DNA from: Pseudomonadota bacterium
GTDB taxonomy: Bacteria; Myxococcota_A; Polyangia; GCA-2747355
NCBI GenBank assembly: GCA_016702545.1
Contig: JADJDT010000016.1
Location: forward strand, 62,001 to 126,000
Direction of reading: 5' to 3'
DNA length: 64,000 nucleotides
Below are positions 15,179 through 25,056 of this stretch, piece by piece; within the stretch, counting starts at the first letter, position 1; each line of letters opens with the position of its first letter. Below the pieces are notes generated by a model. The model searched no databases. It was not told where the DNA came from and saw only the letters and a program-made list of their open reading frames with translations. A program made the translations under genes and the position numbers.

Positions 15179-17131
15179 ATGACGGATCTCCCGACGACCT
15201 CCGCCCTCGAGGCGCTCGAGCCGCGCTTGCGGGAGCTGCTCGAGCGGCTGCCGCGCGCGCCGGGCGTCTACCTGCTCAAGAACCGGCAGGGGCGCGTGAT
15301 CTACGTCGGCAAGGCCAAGAGCCTGTATGCGCGCGTGCGTTCGTACTTCACGCGCTCGGGCGACACCCGCGCCTTCGTGGGGCTGCTCTCGCGGCTGCTC
15401 GGCGACGTCGAGACGGTGGTCACGCACAACGAGAAGGAAGCGCTGCTGCTCGAGAACACGCTGATCAAGGAGCATCAGCCGCGCTTCAACGTGCTCTTGC
15501 GCGACGACAAGAGCTTCCTCGTGCTGCGCCTCGACGCGCGCCAGGACTTTCCACGCCTGGAGGTGCGACGCCGCATCGTCGCCGATGGGGCGCGCTACTT
15601 CGGTCCCTATCACTCCGCCTCGGCCTGCCGGCAGACGCTGCGCGTCGTCAACCGCTACTTCCAGCTCCGTACCTGCAGCGACGAGACCATGGCCAACCGC
15701 GCCCGCCCCTGCCTGCAGCACCAGATCGGGCGCTGCCCGGCGCCCTGCGTGCTGCCGGTCGAGCGCGCGCAGTATCGCGAGCAGGTCGAGGAGGTGACGC
15801 TCTTTCTGCGCGGTCGCGAGCAGGAGCTGATCGCGGGCCTCGAGCGGCGCATGCAGGCGGCAGCGGAGCGGCTCGACTTCGAGCAGGCGGCGCGGCTGCG
15901 CGACCAGCTCGGGGCCGTGCGCGACACGCTGCAGCGGCAGGAGGTGGTGGCGCAGGACCTGCTCGATCGCGATGTCTTCGCGCTGTACCGCGAGGGCGAC
16001 GCGGTGGACGTGGTGGTGCTCAACGTGCGGGCGGGGCGGCTGGTGGGGCGCCGACCGCTCTCGTTCTCCAACCACGAGCTGCCCGACGAGGAGCTGCTGA
16101 GCGCGTTGATCAACCGCTACTACGACGCCGGCGAGACCGTGCCGCACGAGGTGCTGCTGCCGCTCGAGCCCGAGGACCGTGAAGCCCAGCAGCAGTGGCT
16201 CGCGGAGCTCGCGGGGCGCAAGGTCGAGCTGCGGGTGCCGCGGCGCGGCTTTCGGCGCGCGCTGCTCGAGTTGGCGCAGCGCAACGCGCAGAGCCACTTC
16301 GCGACGCGGCGCGCGCGCGCGGCCGACGTCGCGGAGGCGCTGGCCAAGCTGCAGCAGCGACTGCGCCTGGAGCGCCCACCGCGCCACATCGAGTGCTACG
16401 ACGTGTCGAACCTGATGGGGCAGCACGTGGTGGCCTCGCTGGTGGTGATGCACGACGGCCAGCCCACGCCGGCGCGCTATCGGCACTTCAAGGTGGCGGC
16501 GCGCGGGGGCGACGACTTCGCTGGCATCTACGAGGTGCTGGCGCGGCGCCTGCGGCGGGCCCGGGACGGCGACGCCGGCTGGGAGCTGCCCGACCTGATG
16601 GTGATCGATGGCGGCAAGGGGCAGCTCGCGGTGGCGCTGGCGGCGCTGCGCGACGCGGCGCTGCCGCCCGAGCTGGGTGCGCCGGCGCTGGTGGCGCTGG
16701 CCAAGGCGCGTGCGGACGCCGACGCCAGCGGCAACGAGCGCCCCGACCGCGTGGTCCTGCCGGGCGTCAAGGAGCCGCTTCGCCTGCGGGCCAACACCGC
16801 CGAGCTCTTCCTGCTCTCACGCTTGCGCGACGAGGCCCACCGCTTCGCGATCGGGCACCACCGCCGCCTGCGGGCCCGGCAGGCTCTGCGCTCGGGGCTC
16901 GACGACATTCCGGGCATTGGACCGCGGCGGCGGCGCGAGCTGCTGCGGGCGCTGGGCAGCCTGCAAGCGATGCGTGACGCCTCGGTGGCGCAGCTCGCCG
17001 CCGTGCGTGGTATGACGCAACGCGCGGCCGAGAACGTCGTACGGTATCTCGCGCGCGCGGGCAGCGAGGGGGCCGAGGTGGGGGAATCGCCTCGGGCGAC
17101 GGCCGGGCCGGACGCGGCCGAGCGAGGGTGA
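15179..17131 (+). CDS. uvrC: Excinuclease ABC subunit C
   Basis: A 650-residue nuclease that makes both incisions in nucleotide excision repair. GIY-YIG domain: APGVYLLKN...RVIYVGKAK (~residues 24-45). Central UVR motif for UvrB binding: AAERLDFEQAARLRDQL (~residue 230). RNase H-like domain: IECYDVSNLMGQHVVASLVV (~400) and MVIDGGKGQLAVAL (~477). C-terminal helix-hairpin-helix pair: LDDIPGIGPRRRRELL and LAAVRGMTQRAAENVVRYL. Normal length, complete. ATG 15179 chosen over the longer open frame because the polar leader begins there. Its stop overlaps the sirtuin start. A partial copy of its 5' end lies at 12151. Confidence 0.96.
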   Translation: MTDLPTTSALEALEPRLRELLERLPRAPGVYLLKNRQGRVIYVGKAKSLYARVRSYFTRSGDTRAFVGLLSRLLGDVETVVTHNEKEALLLENTLIKEHQPRFNVLLRDDKSFLVLRLDARQDFPRLEVRRRIVADGARYFGPYHSASACRQTLRVVNRYFQLRTCSDETMANRARPCLQHQIGRCPAPCVLPVERAQYREQVEEVTLFLRGREQELIAGLERRMQAAAERLDFEQAARLRDQLGAVRDTLQRQEVVAQDLLDRDVFALYREGDAVDVVVLNVRAGRLVGRRPLSFSNHELPDEELLSALINRYYDAGETVPHEVLLPLEPEDREAQQQWLAELAGRKVELRVPRRGFRRALLELAQRNAQSHFATRRARAADVAEALAKLQQRLRLERPPRHIECYDVSNLMGQHVVASLVVMHDGQPTPARYRHFKVAARGGDDFAGIYEVLARRLRRARDGDAGWELPDLMVIDGGKGQLAVALAALRDAALPPELGAPALVALAKARADADASGNERPDRVVLPGVKEPLRLRANTAELFLLSRLRDEAHRFAIGHHRRLRARQALRSGLDDIPGIGPRRRRELLRALGSLQAMRDASVAQLAAVRGMTQRAAENVVRYLARAGSEGAEVGESPRATAGPDAAERG

Positions 17132-18159
17132 TGGAACAGGCGATTGCACAGGCGGCTGCCGCGCTGGCTCAGGCCGATGCGCTCTGGATCGGCGCTGGCG
17201 CCGGGATGGGCGTCGACTCCGGCCTGCCCGACTTCCGCGGCAACGAGGGCTTCTGGCGCGCGTATCCTCCCTTCGCGCGGCGCGGGCTGTCCTTCGTGCA
17301 GGTGGCGAATCCACGCTGGTTCGATGTCGACCCCGAGCTGGCGTGGGGCTTCTACGGCCACCGGCTGGCGCTCTATCGCCAGGCCACGCCCCATCAGGGC
17401 TTCGCCTTGCTCTCGCGCTGGGCGGCGCGCCTGCGGCACGGCGCCTTCGTCTTCACCTCCAACATCGATGGCCACTTCCAGCGCGCGGGCTTCGCCGCCG
17501 ACCGTCTCGTCGAGTGCCACGGCTCGCTCGGCTGGCTCCAGTGCGCCCGTGCGTGCAGCCCGGCGCTGTGGCCCACCGGCGCGCTGGAGCTCGACGTCGA
17601 TGGCGTGACCTTTCGCGCGCGTCCGCCGCTGCCCGCATGTCCGCGCTGCGGCGGCATGGCTCGCCCGAATGTGCTGATGTTCGGCGACGAGCGCTGGATC
17701 AGCGTGCGCTCCGAGCAGCAAGAGGCGGCGCAGCTGGAGTGGCTGGGGCGGCTGCGCGGCGCGCGGCTGGTGTTGATCGAGTGCGGCGCGGGCACGGCGG
17801 TGCCGGTGGTGCGCTGGACCGCGGAGGGCCTGGCGCGGCGCTGGGGTGGCCGGCTGATCCGCATCAACCCGCGCGAGGCGTCCGGGCCCGCCGACGCGAT
17901 CACGCTCGAGTGCGGCGCGCTCGAGGGGCTGCACGCGCTGGCCGAGGCCCTCGGCGAGGCTGGGCTCCCGCGGCACGGTGGCGAGGAGACGGGGGCGACG
18001 CGCGCACGGGCTGAAGAGGCGTCCGCGCAGCGGCTGCGCGGCCCGACGGCTCTGTTCTCGCTGTGCTCCGAGGCTCAGTTACCAGCCGCCTCGCGGCGCT
18101 CGCGGCGCAGAGCCTGGCGCAGGGCGAGCGCTGCCAGCTCGGCGAAGAGCGTGAGGTAG
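17131..18159 (+). CDS. SIR2-family NAD-dependent protein deacetylase
   Basis: NAD-binding motif IGAGAGMGVDSGLPDFRG (~residues 18-35), SNIDGHF, catalytic-type His in ECHGS, four zinc cysteines (CARACS and CPRCGG) and RINPREA near the C-terminus, as in class III deacetylases. About 260 residues form the fold. The last ~60 (after LGEAGLPRHGGEE) are low-complexity and overlap the convergent FHA gene by 85 bp, so the C-terminus may be misread. Start ATG 17131 overlaps the uvrC stop (TGATG), giving a likely two-gene operon. Substrate unknown. Confidence 0.85.
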   Translation: MEQAIAQAAAALAQADALWIGAGAGMGVDSGLPDFRGNEGFWRAYPPFARRGLSFVQVANPRWFDVDPELAWGFYGHRLALYRQATPHQGFALLSRWAARLRHGAFVFTSNIDGHFQRAGFAADRLVECHGSLGWLQCARACSPALWPTGALELDVDGVTFRARPPLPACPRCGGMARPNVLMFGDERWISVRSEQQEAAQLEWLGRLRGARLVLIECGAGTAVPVVRWTAEGLARRWGGRLIRINPREASGPADAITLECGALEGLHALAEALGEAGLPRHGGEETGATRARAEEASAQRLRGPTALFSLCSEAQLPAASRRSRRRAWRRASAASSAKSVR

Positions 18160-19419
18160 GCGGCCCGCTCGCCATCAGGCGCCGCTGGCGGTGTCACGAT
18201 GCAGGCCGCGCCGAGCGGCTCGCGTGGGGCCCACAGGGGTAATAGGGCGCGCTGGTCGGGCTGGCCGTCGGCGCGCTGGCCGAGCGTCGGGTCGCTTAGC
18301 GAGTCGTCGATCAGCACGAGCTGTCGCGCTTGCAGCCCGCGCTGGAGCAGGCGCCGCAGCAGGTCGGGATCCCAGTGCTCGCCGCCGCGCGAGACCACCA
18401 GCTTCCAGTCGCGCGTGGGCAGCTGATAGCCGATGAAGGCCTGGGTGAAAGCCGTGCTCTGCTCGAGCGCGCGAATCAGCAGCGCGTCGAGCTCGGCCAA
18501 CGAGGTCTGCAGCAGGCAGCCGCGCGCGATCTGGTAGAGCAGGCCGAGCTGCCGCCGGTCGCGCTCGATGCCTGAGAGCCCTGCCGCGAGCGGGTCAATC
18601 GGTTGCGCGGGATCGGTGGCCAGCGCTCCTACGAGCGATCCGGCCTGCGCGACGGTCAGGGGCCGGGTTTGTCGGGCGGGCTTGGCGGGGGCTGGTGGTG
18701 TGACCGGCGGAGGCGTCGCCTCGAGCGATCGGATGGCGGCGGGGTGCGCGGGCGCCGCCGCCGCGGGCGGCGGGCTCGGTGACGCATGCTCGGCCGTGGG
18801 TACGCGCCGTGCCGCGGGATCGATCGGGCTCGTCGGGGAGGCGCGACGCTCCGCTGCGGGCGGCGGCAGCTCGCTGGGCCGGGCGGCCTGCGCAGCAGCA
18901 TGGGCCTGCTCTACGGCAGCGGCCGGCAGGGAAGCGCAGCGTCTCGGGCTGTAGCTCGACGAGCACGCGGAGGGTGAACTTGTCGGAGAAGGCGACGAGG
19001 TCGCCGGCCACGAGCACCCGTTCCTGCACCCGCTCGCCGTTGACATAGGTGCCGTTGGCGCTGCCCAGGTCACGCAGGACCACCTGCGCCGGGCCGACCT
19101 CGAGTTCGGCATGCCAGCGGGAGACCTGGGGGCTGACCAGGACGATGTGATTGCCCGCGCGCTGGCGCCCGACGCGGTTGACGCCGGCCTGCAGCTCGAT
19201 GCTGAGGTCGGTGCCGAGCGTGGTGGACACGAGTCGCACGAGGCGCCGGGTGGGCGCGTCGCCGCTGGCTGCCCGCGCCGCCTCGCCGTGATCCCTCGGC
19301 GCGTCGCCGCGGCTCACGGCGTCGGCCTCGTCGGGGAGATTGGTATTCGGGTCGCTGCCGACTGCAGTGAGCTGGTCGGGCTCGTAGCTCCCGCCGAGGC
19401 CGTCTCGAGTCGTGCTCAT
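18075..19419 (-). CDS. FHA-GAF signalling protein, one frameshift
   Basis: The N-terminal part has an FHA phosphothreonine-binding domain: GVNRVGRQRAGNHIVL, VSRWHAELE, LRDLGSANGTYVNGE (~residues 78-130). A long Pro/Ala linker leads to a C-terminal GAF-like domain (LLYQIARGCLLQTSLAEL ... ACIVTPPAAPDGERAAYL). The two halves lie in different frames. Dropping one G from GGG at 18929-18931 joins LRVLVELQPETLRF to LPAAAVEQAHAAAQ in frame, so one protein of ~447 residues is likely. FHA-GAF proteins are partners of Ser/Thr kinases, several of which are nearby. Convergent with the sirtuin gene. Confidence 0.75.
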
Positions 19420-19510
19420 GGGTGTATCCCGCGCGAAGTGCGAGGGCGCACTCTAGCACGCAGTCCCCTGCGCCGGGGAAGGCCGCCGTGGGCCTCTCTG
19501 GGCCGCAGGC

Positions 19511-20515
19511 TCATGGCTCGCCTCGGTCTGCGCCGCTGCCCGTGACCGTGTCTGGGTCCGTCTCCGTGCCCGCACCCGTGCCGGCTTGCGCCAGGCGCAG
19601 CGCGAGCTGGTAGACCTCGCGCTTCGACTGACCTTGCGCCGCTAGCGTGCGCGCGATCTGGCGCGGCGAGGCGCCGCGCTCGAGCTCGCCGGCGACTCGC
19701 TCCGCCAAGGTGGGCGCGGGGGCCGCCGCTGCCGCGCCCGCCGCGTTCACTGCGGCGTCGTCGTGACCGGTCAGCGTGGGCTCGGCTCCCGCGATCACGA
19801 GCGTCACCTCGCCGCGCTCGGAGACCTCCGCCAGCGTCTCCAGCAGCTCGGACGCGCTGCCCCGCAGCACCTGCTGGTGGCGCTTGGTCATCTCGCGCAG
19901 CAGGGCGACCGTGCGCGTGCCGAGCAGCGGCGCTAGCTCGGTCAGCGTGGCCGCGGTGCGGCGGCGGGCCTCGAAGAGCACGGTCGTGTCCCCACTGGCC
20001 GCGATGGTCTGCAGCGCGGCGCGCCGTCCGGGGCCTTTGCGCGGCAGAAAGCCGACGAAGCGGAAGCGCGCCGGCGGCAGACCGGAGAGCAGCAGCGCGG
20101 TCGTGACGGCCGAGGCGCCCGGGATCACGTCGCAGGGCAGGCCCTGATCGAGACACGCGCGGCGCAGCAGCCAGCCTGGGTCGGAGATGCCGGGCATGCC
20201 CGCCTCGGAGATCACGGCCACGCTCTGACCGGCGCGCAGCCGCTCGATCAGCCCCGGCACGCGCGCGGCCTCGTTGCCCTCGAAGAGGCTGAGCGTCGGA
20301 CGACCGCCGATACCGAGGTGGGCGAGCAGCGCCTGCGCCTTGCGCGTATCCTCGGCGGCGATCACGTCGACCTCGCGCAGCACGCGCACGGCCCGCAGCG
20401 TGATGTCCTCCAGGTTGCCGATCGGTGTCGCGACGAGGTAAAGCCAGCCCGGCTGCACGGTGAAGCCACGCGCGGCCCCCTCCGCGGGGGGGATGGCCTC
20501 CGCGGGCGGGTTCAT
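19511..20515 (-). CDS. rsmI: 16S rRNA (cytidine1402-2'-O)-methyltransferase RsmI
   Basis: A ~334-residue tetrapyrrole-methylase-fold enzyme that methylates C1402 in the ribosomal P site. Motifs: LYLVATPIGNLEDITLRA (~residue 26), AAEDTRKAQALLAHLGI, AVISEAGMPGISDPG, DVIPGASAVTTAL and FVGFLPRKG, all diagnostic. The last ~70 residues are a low-complexity Ala-rich linker and a small helical tail (SPRQIARTLAAQGQSKREVY). ATG 20515 overlaps the stop of the upstream sigma factor gene (ATGA), so the two are co-transcribed. Confidence 0.94.
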   Translation of the reverse strand: MNPPAEAIPPAEGAARGFTVQPGWLYLVATPIGNLEDITLRAVRVLREVDVIAAEDTRKAQALLAHLGIGGRPTLSLFEGNEAARVPGLIERLRAGQSVAVISEAGMPGISDPGWLLRRACLDQGLPCDVIPGASAVTTALLLSGLPPARFRFVGFLPRKGPGRRAALQTIAASGDTTVLFEARRRTAATLTELAPLLGTRTVALLREMTKRHQQVLRGSASELLETLAEVSERGEVTLVIAGAEPTLTGHDDAAVNAAGAAAAAPAPTLAERVAGELERGASPRQIARTLAAQGQSKREVYQLALRLAQAGTGAGTETDPDTVTGSGADRGEP

Positions 20516-21720
20516 CGCGGGCCGTCGTCGCGGCCCAGCGCCACGTCGACCGCGTCGCCGAGCTCGGCGCGCAGATAATCGCGCAAGCGGTCCATCACCC
20601 GGCGTTCGATCTGGCGCGCCCGCTCGCGCGTGATCCCGTAGCGATCGCCGATCTCCTGCAGGGTCAGTGGCTCCTCTGCGATGGTGCGTAGCTCGAAGAT
20701 CTCGCGCTCGCGGCCGCGCAGCGTCTGGCCGAAGGTGCCGACCTTGTCCCGCAGCAGCCCGCTCAGCTCGCGCTGCTCGACCTGCTGCTCCGGGCCCGCG
20801 GTGGTGGCCGCGACGAAATCGAGCCGGCTGGTCCCTTGATCGTCGCCGCCGAGCGGTGCGTCGAGCGAAACGTCGCCGCCGGCGAGCCGCTTCTGCATCA
20901 TCTGCACTTCTTGTTCTGTCACGCTCAGGCGCTCGGCCAATAACTTCGGTCCGGGCTCGTCGATCCCCATGCGCTGCAGCGCCTCGACCTCGCGGCGCAG
21001 ATTGTAGAACAGCGTGCGTTGACCCTGCGTGGTGCCGATCTTGACCAGGCGCCAGTTGGCCAGCACGAACTTGAGGATATAGGCGCGAATCCACCAGGCG
21101 GCGTAGGAGGAGAGCTTGACGCCGCGATAGGGGTCGAACTTCTTGACCGCGTGCATCAGGCCGACGTTGCCCTCCTGCACCAGGTCGAGCAGGTTGCGAT
21201 AGGCCTTGCGATACGAGTGGGCGATCTTGACCACCAGCCGCAGGTTGGCGGTGACGAGCTGTCGCGCCGCCTCGGCGTCGCCTTGCTCGAAGAAGCGCAC
21301 CGCCAGGGCGTGCTCCTCCTCGGCGCTGAGCAAGGGGTAGCGCCGCGTCTCGTTGATGTAGGCCTGGAGCGGGTCGCGCACCGCCAGGCTGCGTGAGGCC
21401 GGCGCCAGCGTCGCCAGCTCCTCGACCCGCTCCTCGTGCTCCGTGCCGCTGGTCTCGGCCACGAGCTCCAGCACCTCGGCGGGCGCAGCGCCTTCGTCGT
21501 GGCCGGGTGCGTCGGGCTCGTCGGCGAGCTGCTCCGGCGTCGGCTCGACCTGGTCGAGCTCGGTGTCCTCCTCGTGGTCGCCCTCGTGGTCGCCGGGCAG
21601 GCGGCCAACCGCGGACGCAGGGCCCTCGCTGGCTACCGCGGCGCGCGGCGCGCTGGGCGCTCGGGGGCTGCGCCGCCCGCTCGCCGGTCGCCGCGACTTG
21701 TCGGGGGGACGCTCAGCCAT
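20512..21720 (-). CDS. RNA polymerase sigma factor, RpoH/sigma-32-like
   Basis: About 402 residues. An acidic, low-complexity leader of ~110 residues (with DHEGDHEED) comes before region 1.2 (DPLQAYINETRRYPLLSAEE). Region 2 contains NLLDLVQEGNVGLMHAVKKF and SSYAAWWIRAYI. TQGQRTLFYNLRRE corresponds to the RpoH box. Region 4 ends in the helix-turn-helix TLQEIGDRYGITRERARQIE. This is the myxobacterial SigB/SigC/RpoH-like group, used for heat shock or development. The leader is far longer than in E. coli RpoH. ATG 21720 is used; GTG 21735 in frame is possible. Divergent from the protease gene. Confidence 0.9.
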   Translation of the reverse strand: MAERPPDKSRRPASGRRSPRAPSAPRAAVASEGPASAVGRLPGDHEGDHEEDTELDQVEPTPEQLADEPDAPGHDEGAAPAEVLELVAETSGTEHEERVEELATLAPASRSLAVRDPLQAYINETRRYPLLSAEEEHALAVRFFEQGDAEAARQLVTANLRLVVKIAHSYRKAYRNLLDLVQEGNVGLMHAVKKFDPYRGVKLSSYAAWWIRAYILKFVLANWRLVKIGTTQGQRTLFYNLRREVEALQRMGIDEPGPKLLAERLSVTEQEVQMMQKRLAGGDVSLDAPLGGDDQGTSRLDFVAATTAGPEQQVEQRELSGLLRDKVGTFGQTLRGREREIFELRTIAEEPLTLQEIGDRYGITRERARQIERRVMDRLRDYLRAELGDAVDVALGRDDGPR

Positions 21721-21798
21721 GCGATCGTTTGTCACGCCCCGCGCCGGGCCGTCAACCGCCCCCGGTGCGCCTGTCAGCGGTGCGCCTCGTCTGCCACT

Positions 21799-21828
21799 TT
21801 GGACGCGCCCACCAACCGCGCCTATACT
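21799..21828 (+). promoter_or_regulatory. Putative promoter of the Ctp protease gene
   Basis: TTGGAC (21799-21804), 18-bp spacer, TATACT (21823-21828), a good match to the housekeeping consensus, ~105 bp before ATG 21934 in the gap between divergent genes. Confidence 0.6.
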
Positions 21829-21933
21829 CCCCGCGTTGCTGACTGATCGCGGCGCGTGCGCGCCGCGGTGGTTGAAGGTCCGATGGACGCCTTGTTCGGC
21901 GCCGCCGCTGCGCCGTCACGCCCGGAGAAATGG

Positions 21934-24900
21934 ATGACGCGTCACCTCAAGCCGATCGCTGTCGGCGTGGCTCTCGTTTGCGCCCTCGTGCTGACCGTGA
22001 CCCGTCCGCAGGGTCCTGGGCGTCTTGGCTTCGATCGGCCGCACGCGGCGCTGGCGGGGGCGAGCCGCGCGGGCGGCACGGATCTGGGCGCGCTCAAGGT
22101 CTTCGAGCGGGTGCTGTTGCGTGTCACGGACGACTACGTCGAGCCCGAGCGCATCCGCCCGCGCGAGATGCTGCTGGCGGCCCTGCACGGCGTCGAGCGT
22201 GACGTGGCCGAGGTGCTGGTGCGGGAGTCGAGCGACAAGGGGCGGCTCGCCGTGCGGGTGCAGGACGTGGAGCGCAGCTTCGACATCCGCCAGGTCGATA
22301 GCCCGTGGAATCTGAGCGCCGTGATGCGCACGATCCTGCGCTTCATTCAGCCCCACCTGCAGCCGACCACCGAGCTCGGGGACGTCGAGTACGCCGCGAT
22401 CAACGGCATGCTCAGCACCCTCGACCCGCACAGCGTGCTGCTCGAGCCCGATGTCTATAACGAGATGCGCCTCTCGACGCGTGGGGAGTTCGGCGGCCTG
22501 GGCATCGTGATCAGCATGATCCAGGGTGCGCTGACCGTGATCAAGCCGATGCCGGGCACGCCGGCCGAGGCGGTGGGTCTCAAGCCCTGCGACCAGATCC
22601 TCAAGATCGGGCAGGAGTCGACGGTCAACATGACGCTGACGCAGGCGGTGCAGCGCCTGCGTGGTGCCCCGGGGACGTCGGTGGTGATTACGATCCAGCG
22701 GCAGGGCTCGCCGCGGCCGGCCCGCAAGACCCTGCGTCGCGACGTGATCAAGGTCGACAGCGTGATCTCGCGCATGCTCCCCGGCAACGTCGGCCACGTC
22801 GTCCTCAACAGCTTCCAGGGCAACTCCGAGGACGATCTGCGCCAGCACCTGCGTCGCCTCAAGCAGCAGGGCATGAAGGCGCTGGTGCTCGACCTGCGTG
22901 ACAATCCGGGCGGGCTGCTCGACCAGGCCGTCAAGATCGCCGACCTGTTCATCGAATCGGGCACGCTGGTCACGACCGTCAGCCACGCGGGTCGGCACCG
23001 CGAGGAGAAGCGCGCGCAGCGCGATCAGACGGAGGAGCGCTACCCCATCGCCGTGTTGGTCAACAACGGCAGCGCCTCGGCCTCCGAGATCGTCGCCGGG
23101 GCGCTCAAACACCTCGACCGCGCGGTCGTGATCGGTCGGCGCACCTTCGGCAAGGGCTCGGTCCAGGTGCTCTACGACAACGACGACGGCTCGGCGCTCA
23201 AGCTGACGATTGCGCAGTACCTGACACCGGGGGACATCTCGATTCAGTCGGTCGGCATCACGCCGGATGTGGCGACGATGCCGGTGGTCGTGCGCGACGA
23301 CCTGATTCGGCTGCGACGCCGCGACGCGTCGCCGCGAGAGGATGGCCTCTCGCAGCATCTGACGCACTCCAGCGCGCGGCGCGAGGAGGCGGCCTTCAAC
23401 CTGCGCTTCCTGCGCGAATCGCCCGACGAGGGCCATCCCGCGGGCGGCGGCGTCGCGCCCCCGGCGGCCGATGGCGCGGGCAAGAACGTCTGCCTGTTTC
23501 CCCAGCGCGAGTGTCGCGCCGAGGCCGAGGACAAGTTCGTCGAGGACTTCCAGATCGCGCTGGCGCGCCAGCTGCTATCGCAGGCCCCGGGCTGGCGCCG
23601 CTCGCAGGTGCTCGGGGCTGCGGGTCCCTTATTCGCCAAGGTTCAGGCCGACGAGGACCAGCGCATCGGCGCGGCGCTGACGCGACTCGGCGTCGATTGG
23701 AGCTTGCCGGGGTCGGCCGATGGCGGTGCGGGGCCGGTGTCGGGTGCGGCTCCCCGGCTCGCGGTGCAGGTCCAGACGACGCCGGCCGGCGAGGCGATCG
23801 AGGCCTGCACGCGGGCCAAGATCAAGGTCACCGTGCGCAACGAGGGTCGCGCGCCGGCCTATCGGCTCGCCGCCCATACCGAGTCCTCGGACTTCGCGTT
23901 CCGTGAGCGCGAGCTGGTCTTCGGTCGGCTCGATCCCGGACAGACCCGCAGCTGGGTGCTGCCGATCGAGGTCCCCGACCTGCCGACGCGCCTCGACGAG
24001 GTGACGTTGCGCTTCGCCGATGCCGGCAACACCAGCTATCCACCGCACAGCTTCCAGCTGGCCCTGCGCGGCGCCAAGCGGCCGGTCTTCGCCTACGCCT
24101 ATCAGCTGATCGACGATCTCGAGGGCGGCAACCGCGACGGCCGGGCCCAGCGGGGCGAGCGGGTGCGGCTCTTCGTCAAGGTGCGGAACACGGGCGCCGG
24201 GGCGGCGCTGCGCGCCGTGACCACGCTGCAGAACCTCTCGGGCGTCGGGATCTTCATCCGCAAGGGCCGCTTCCTGCTCGACCGCATGGAACCGGGGCAG
24301 GCGTCGACGGCGTCCTTCACGCTCGAGGTCGAGCCCGGCTTCCGCGAGGACGGCTTCAAGCTCGACCTGGCGGTCTTCGACGAGGGTCTGCAGGAGGCCG
24401 TCTCGGAGAAGCTGCAGTTCGCGATTGCGCCCGCCAGCGCGGCCGAGCAGCCGGCGTCCGGCGCCGTGCGCGTGAGCGCGACGGGCGCGCCCGTGCGGGC
24501 CTGGGGTGCGAGCGACGCGCCCTTGGTGGGTCAGGCCAAGGGCGGCACGATCTTGCGCTTGCTCGGCCGCGACGCGCGCGGGGTCTGGGACCGCGTCGAG
24601 GTCGGCCCCGAGCGCAGCGCCTTCATTGCGGCGAAGGACACCGCCGTCGACCCGGGTCCCCCACGGGGGCAGTTCGATGGGCGCTGGCAGGTCACGCCGC
24701 CCCGGCTCGTGCTCGAGGTCCCGACCTTGGCGACCGACAAGAGCTCGCTGCGGATCGCGGGCGAGGCGCGGGACGAAACCCGTGTGGCGGATATCTACGT
24801 CTTCGTCCGCAACCGCGACGCCAAGATCGAGGCGCGCAAGGTCTACTACCAGTCGAATGCCCACGCGACCTCAAAGCAGCGCCTGCGCTTCGCCACCGAG

Positions 24901-25056
24901 GTGCCGCTGTGGCTGGGCGCCAACTACGTCACGGTCTTCGCCCGCGAGAACAACGACGTCCAGACCCAGCAGGTCGCCGTGATCATGCGACGTGAGGGCG
25001 GTCGCCAGGTCGCGGAGCGCGTCCAGCCCGAGGACGGGCAGGCCGGGCCTCAATGA
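21934..25056 (+). CDS. S41 family C-terminal processing protease (Ctp) with long C-terminal extension
   Basis: A 1040-residue envelope protease. Signal/anchor helix PIAVGVALVCALVLTV near the start. A PDZ domain (FGGLGIVISMIQGALTVIKP ... PAEAVGLKPCDQILKI) is followed by the S41 core: LVLDLRDNPGGLLDQAV, the catalytic Ser in VNNGSASASEIVAGAL and the Lys of GKGSVQ. After ~residue 500 come ~540 extra residues: CARDB-like Ig domains (KVTVRNEGRAPAYRL; VRLFVKVRNTGAGAALRA) and a Bap-like end. Most Ctp proteins are 400-500 residues. Start 21934 chosen for GGAG at 21924-21927; MDALFG at 21883 is an alternative. Overlaps the next gene by 4 bp. Confidence 0.9.
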   Translation: MTRHLKPIAVGVALVCALVLTVTRPQGPGRLGFDRPHAALAGASRAGGTDLGALKVFERVLLRVTDDYVEPERIRPREMLLAALHGVERDVAEVLVRESSDKGRLAVRVQDVERSFDIRQVDSPWNLSAVMRTILRFIQPHLQPTTELGDVEYAAINGMLSTLDPHSVLLEPDVYNEMRLSTRGEFGGLGIVISMIQGALTVIKPMPGTPAEAVGLKPCDQILKIGQESTVNMTLTQAVQRLRGAPGTSVVITIQRQGSPRPARKTLRRDVIKVDSVISRMLPGNVGHVVLNSFQGNSEDDLRQHLRRLKQQGMKALVLDLRDNPGGLLDQAVKIADLFIESGTLVTTVSHAGRHREEKRAQRDQTEERYPIAVLVNNGSASASEIVAGALKHLDRAVVIGRRTFGKGSVQVLYDNDDGSALKLTIAQYLTPGDISIQSVGITPDVATMPVVVRDDLIRLRRRDASPREDGLSQHLTHSSARREEAAFNLRFLRESPDEGHPAGGGVAPPAADGAGKNVCLFPQRECRAEAEDKFVEDFQIALARQLLSQAPGWRRSQVLGAAGPLFAKVQADEDQRIGAALTRLGVDWSLPGSADGGAGPVSGAAPRLAVQVQTTPAGEAIEACTRAKIKVTVRNEGRAPAYRLAAHTESSDFAFRERELVFGRLDPGQTRSWVLPIEVPDLPTRLDEVTLRFADAGNTSYPPHSFQLALRGAKRPVFAYAYQLIDDLEGGNRDGRAQRGERVRLFVKVRNTGAGAALRAVTTLQNLSGVGIFIRKGRFLLDRMEPGQASTASFTLEVEPGFREDGFKLDLAVFDEGLQEAVSEKLQFAIAPASAAEQPASGAVRVSATGAPVRAWGASDAPLVGQAKGGTILRLLGRDARGVWDRVEVGPERSAFIAAKDTAVDPGPPRGQFDGRWQVTPPRLVLEVPTLATDKSSLRIAGEARDETRVADIYVFVRNRDAKIEARKVYYQSNAHATSKQRLRFATEVPLWLGANYVTVFARENNDVQTQQVAVIMRREGGRQVAERVQPEDGQAGPQ

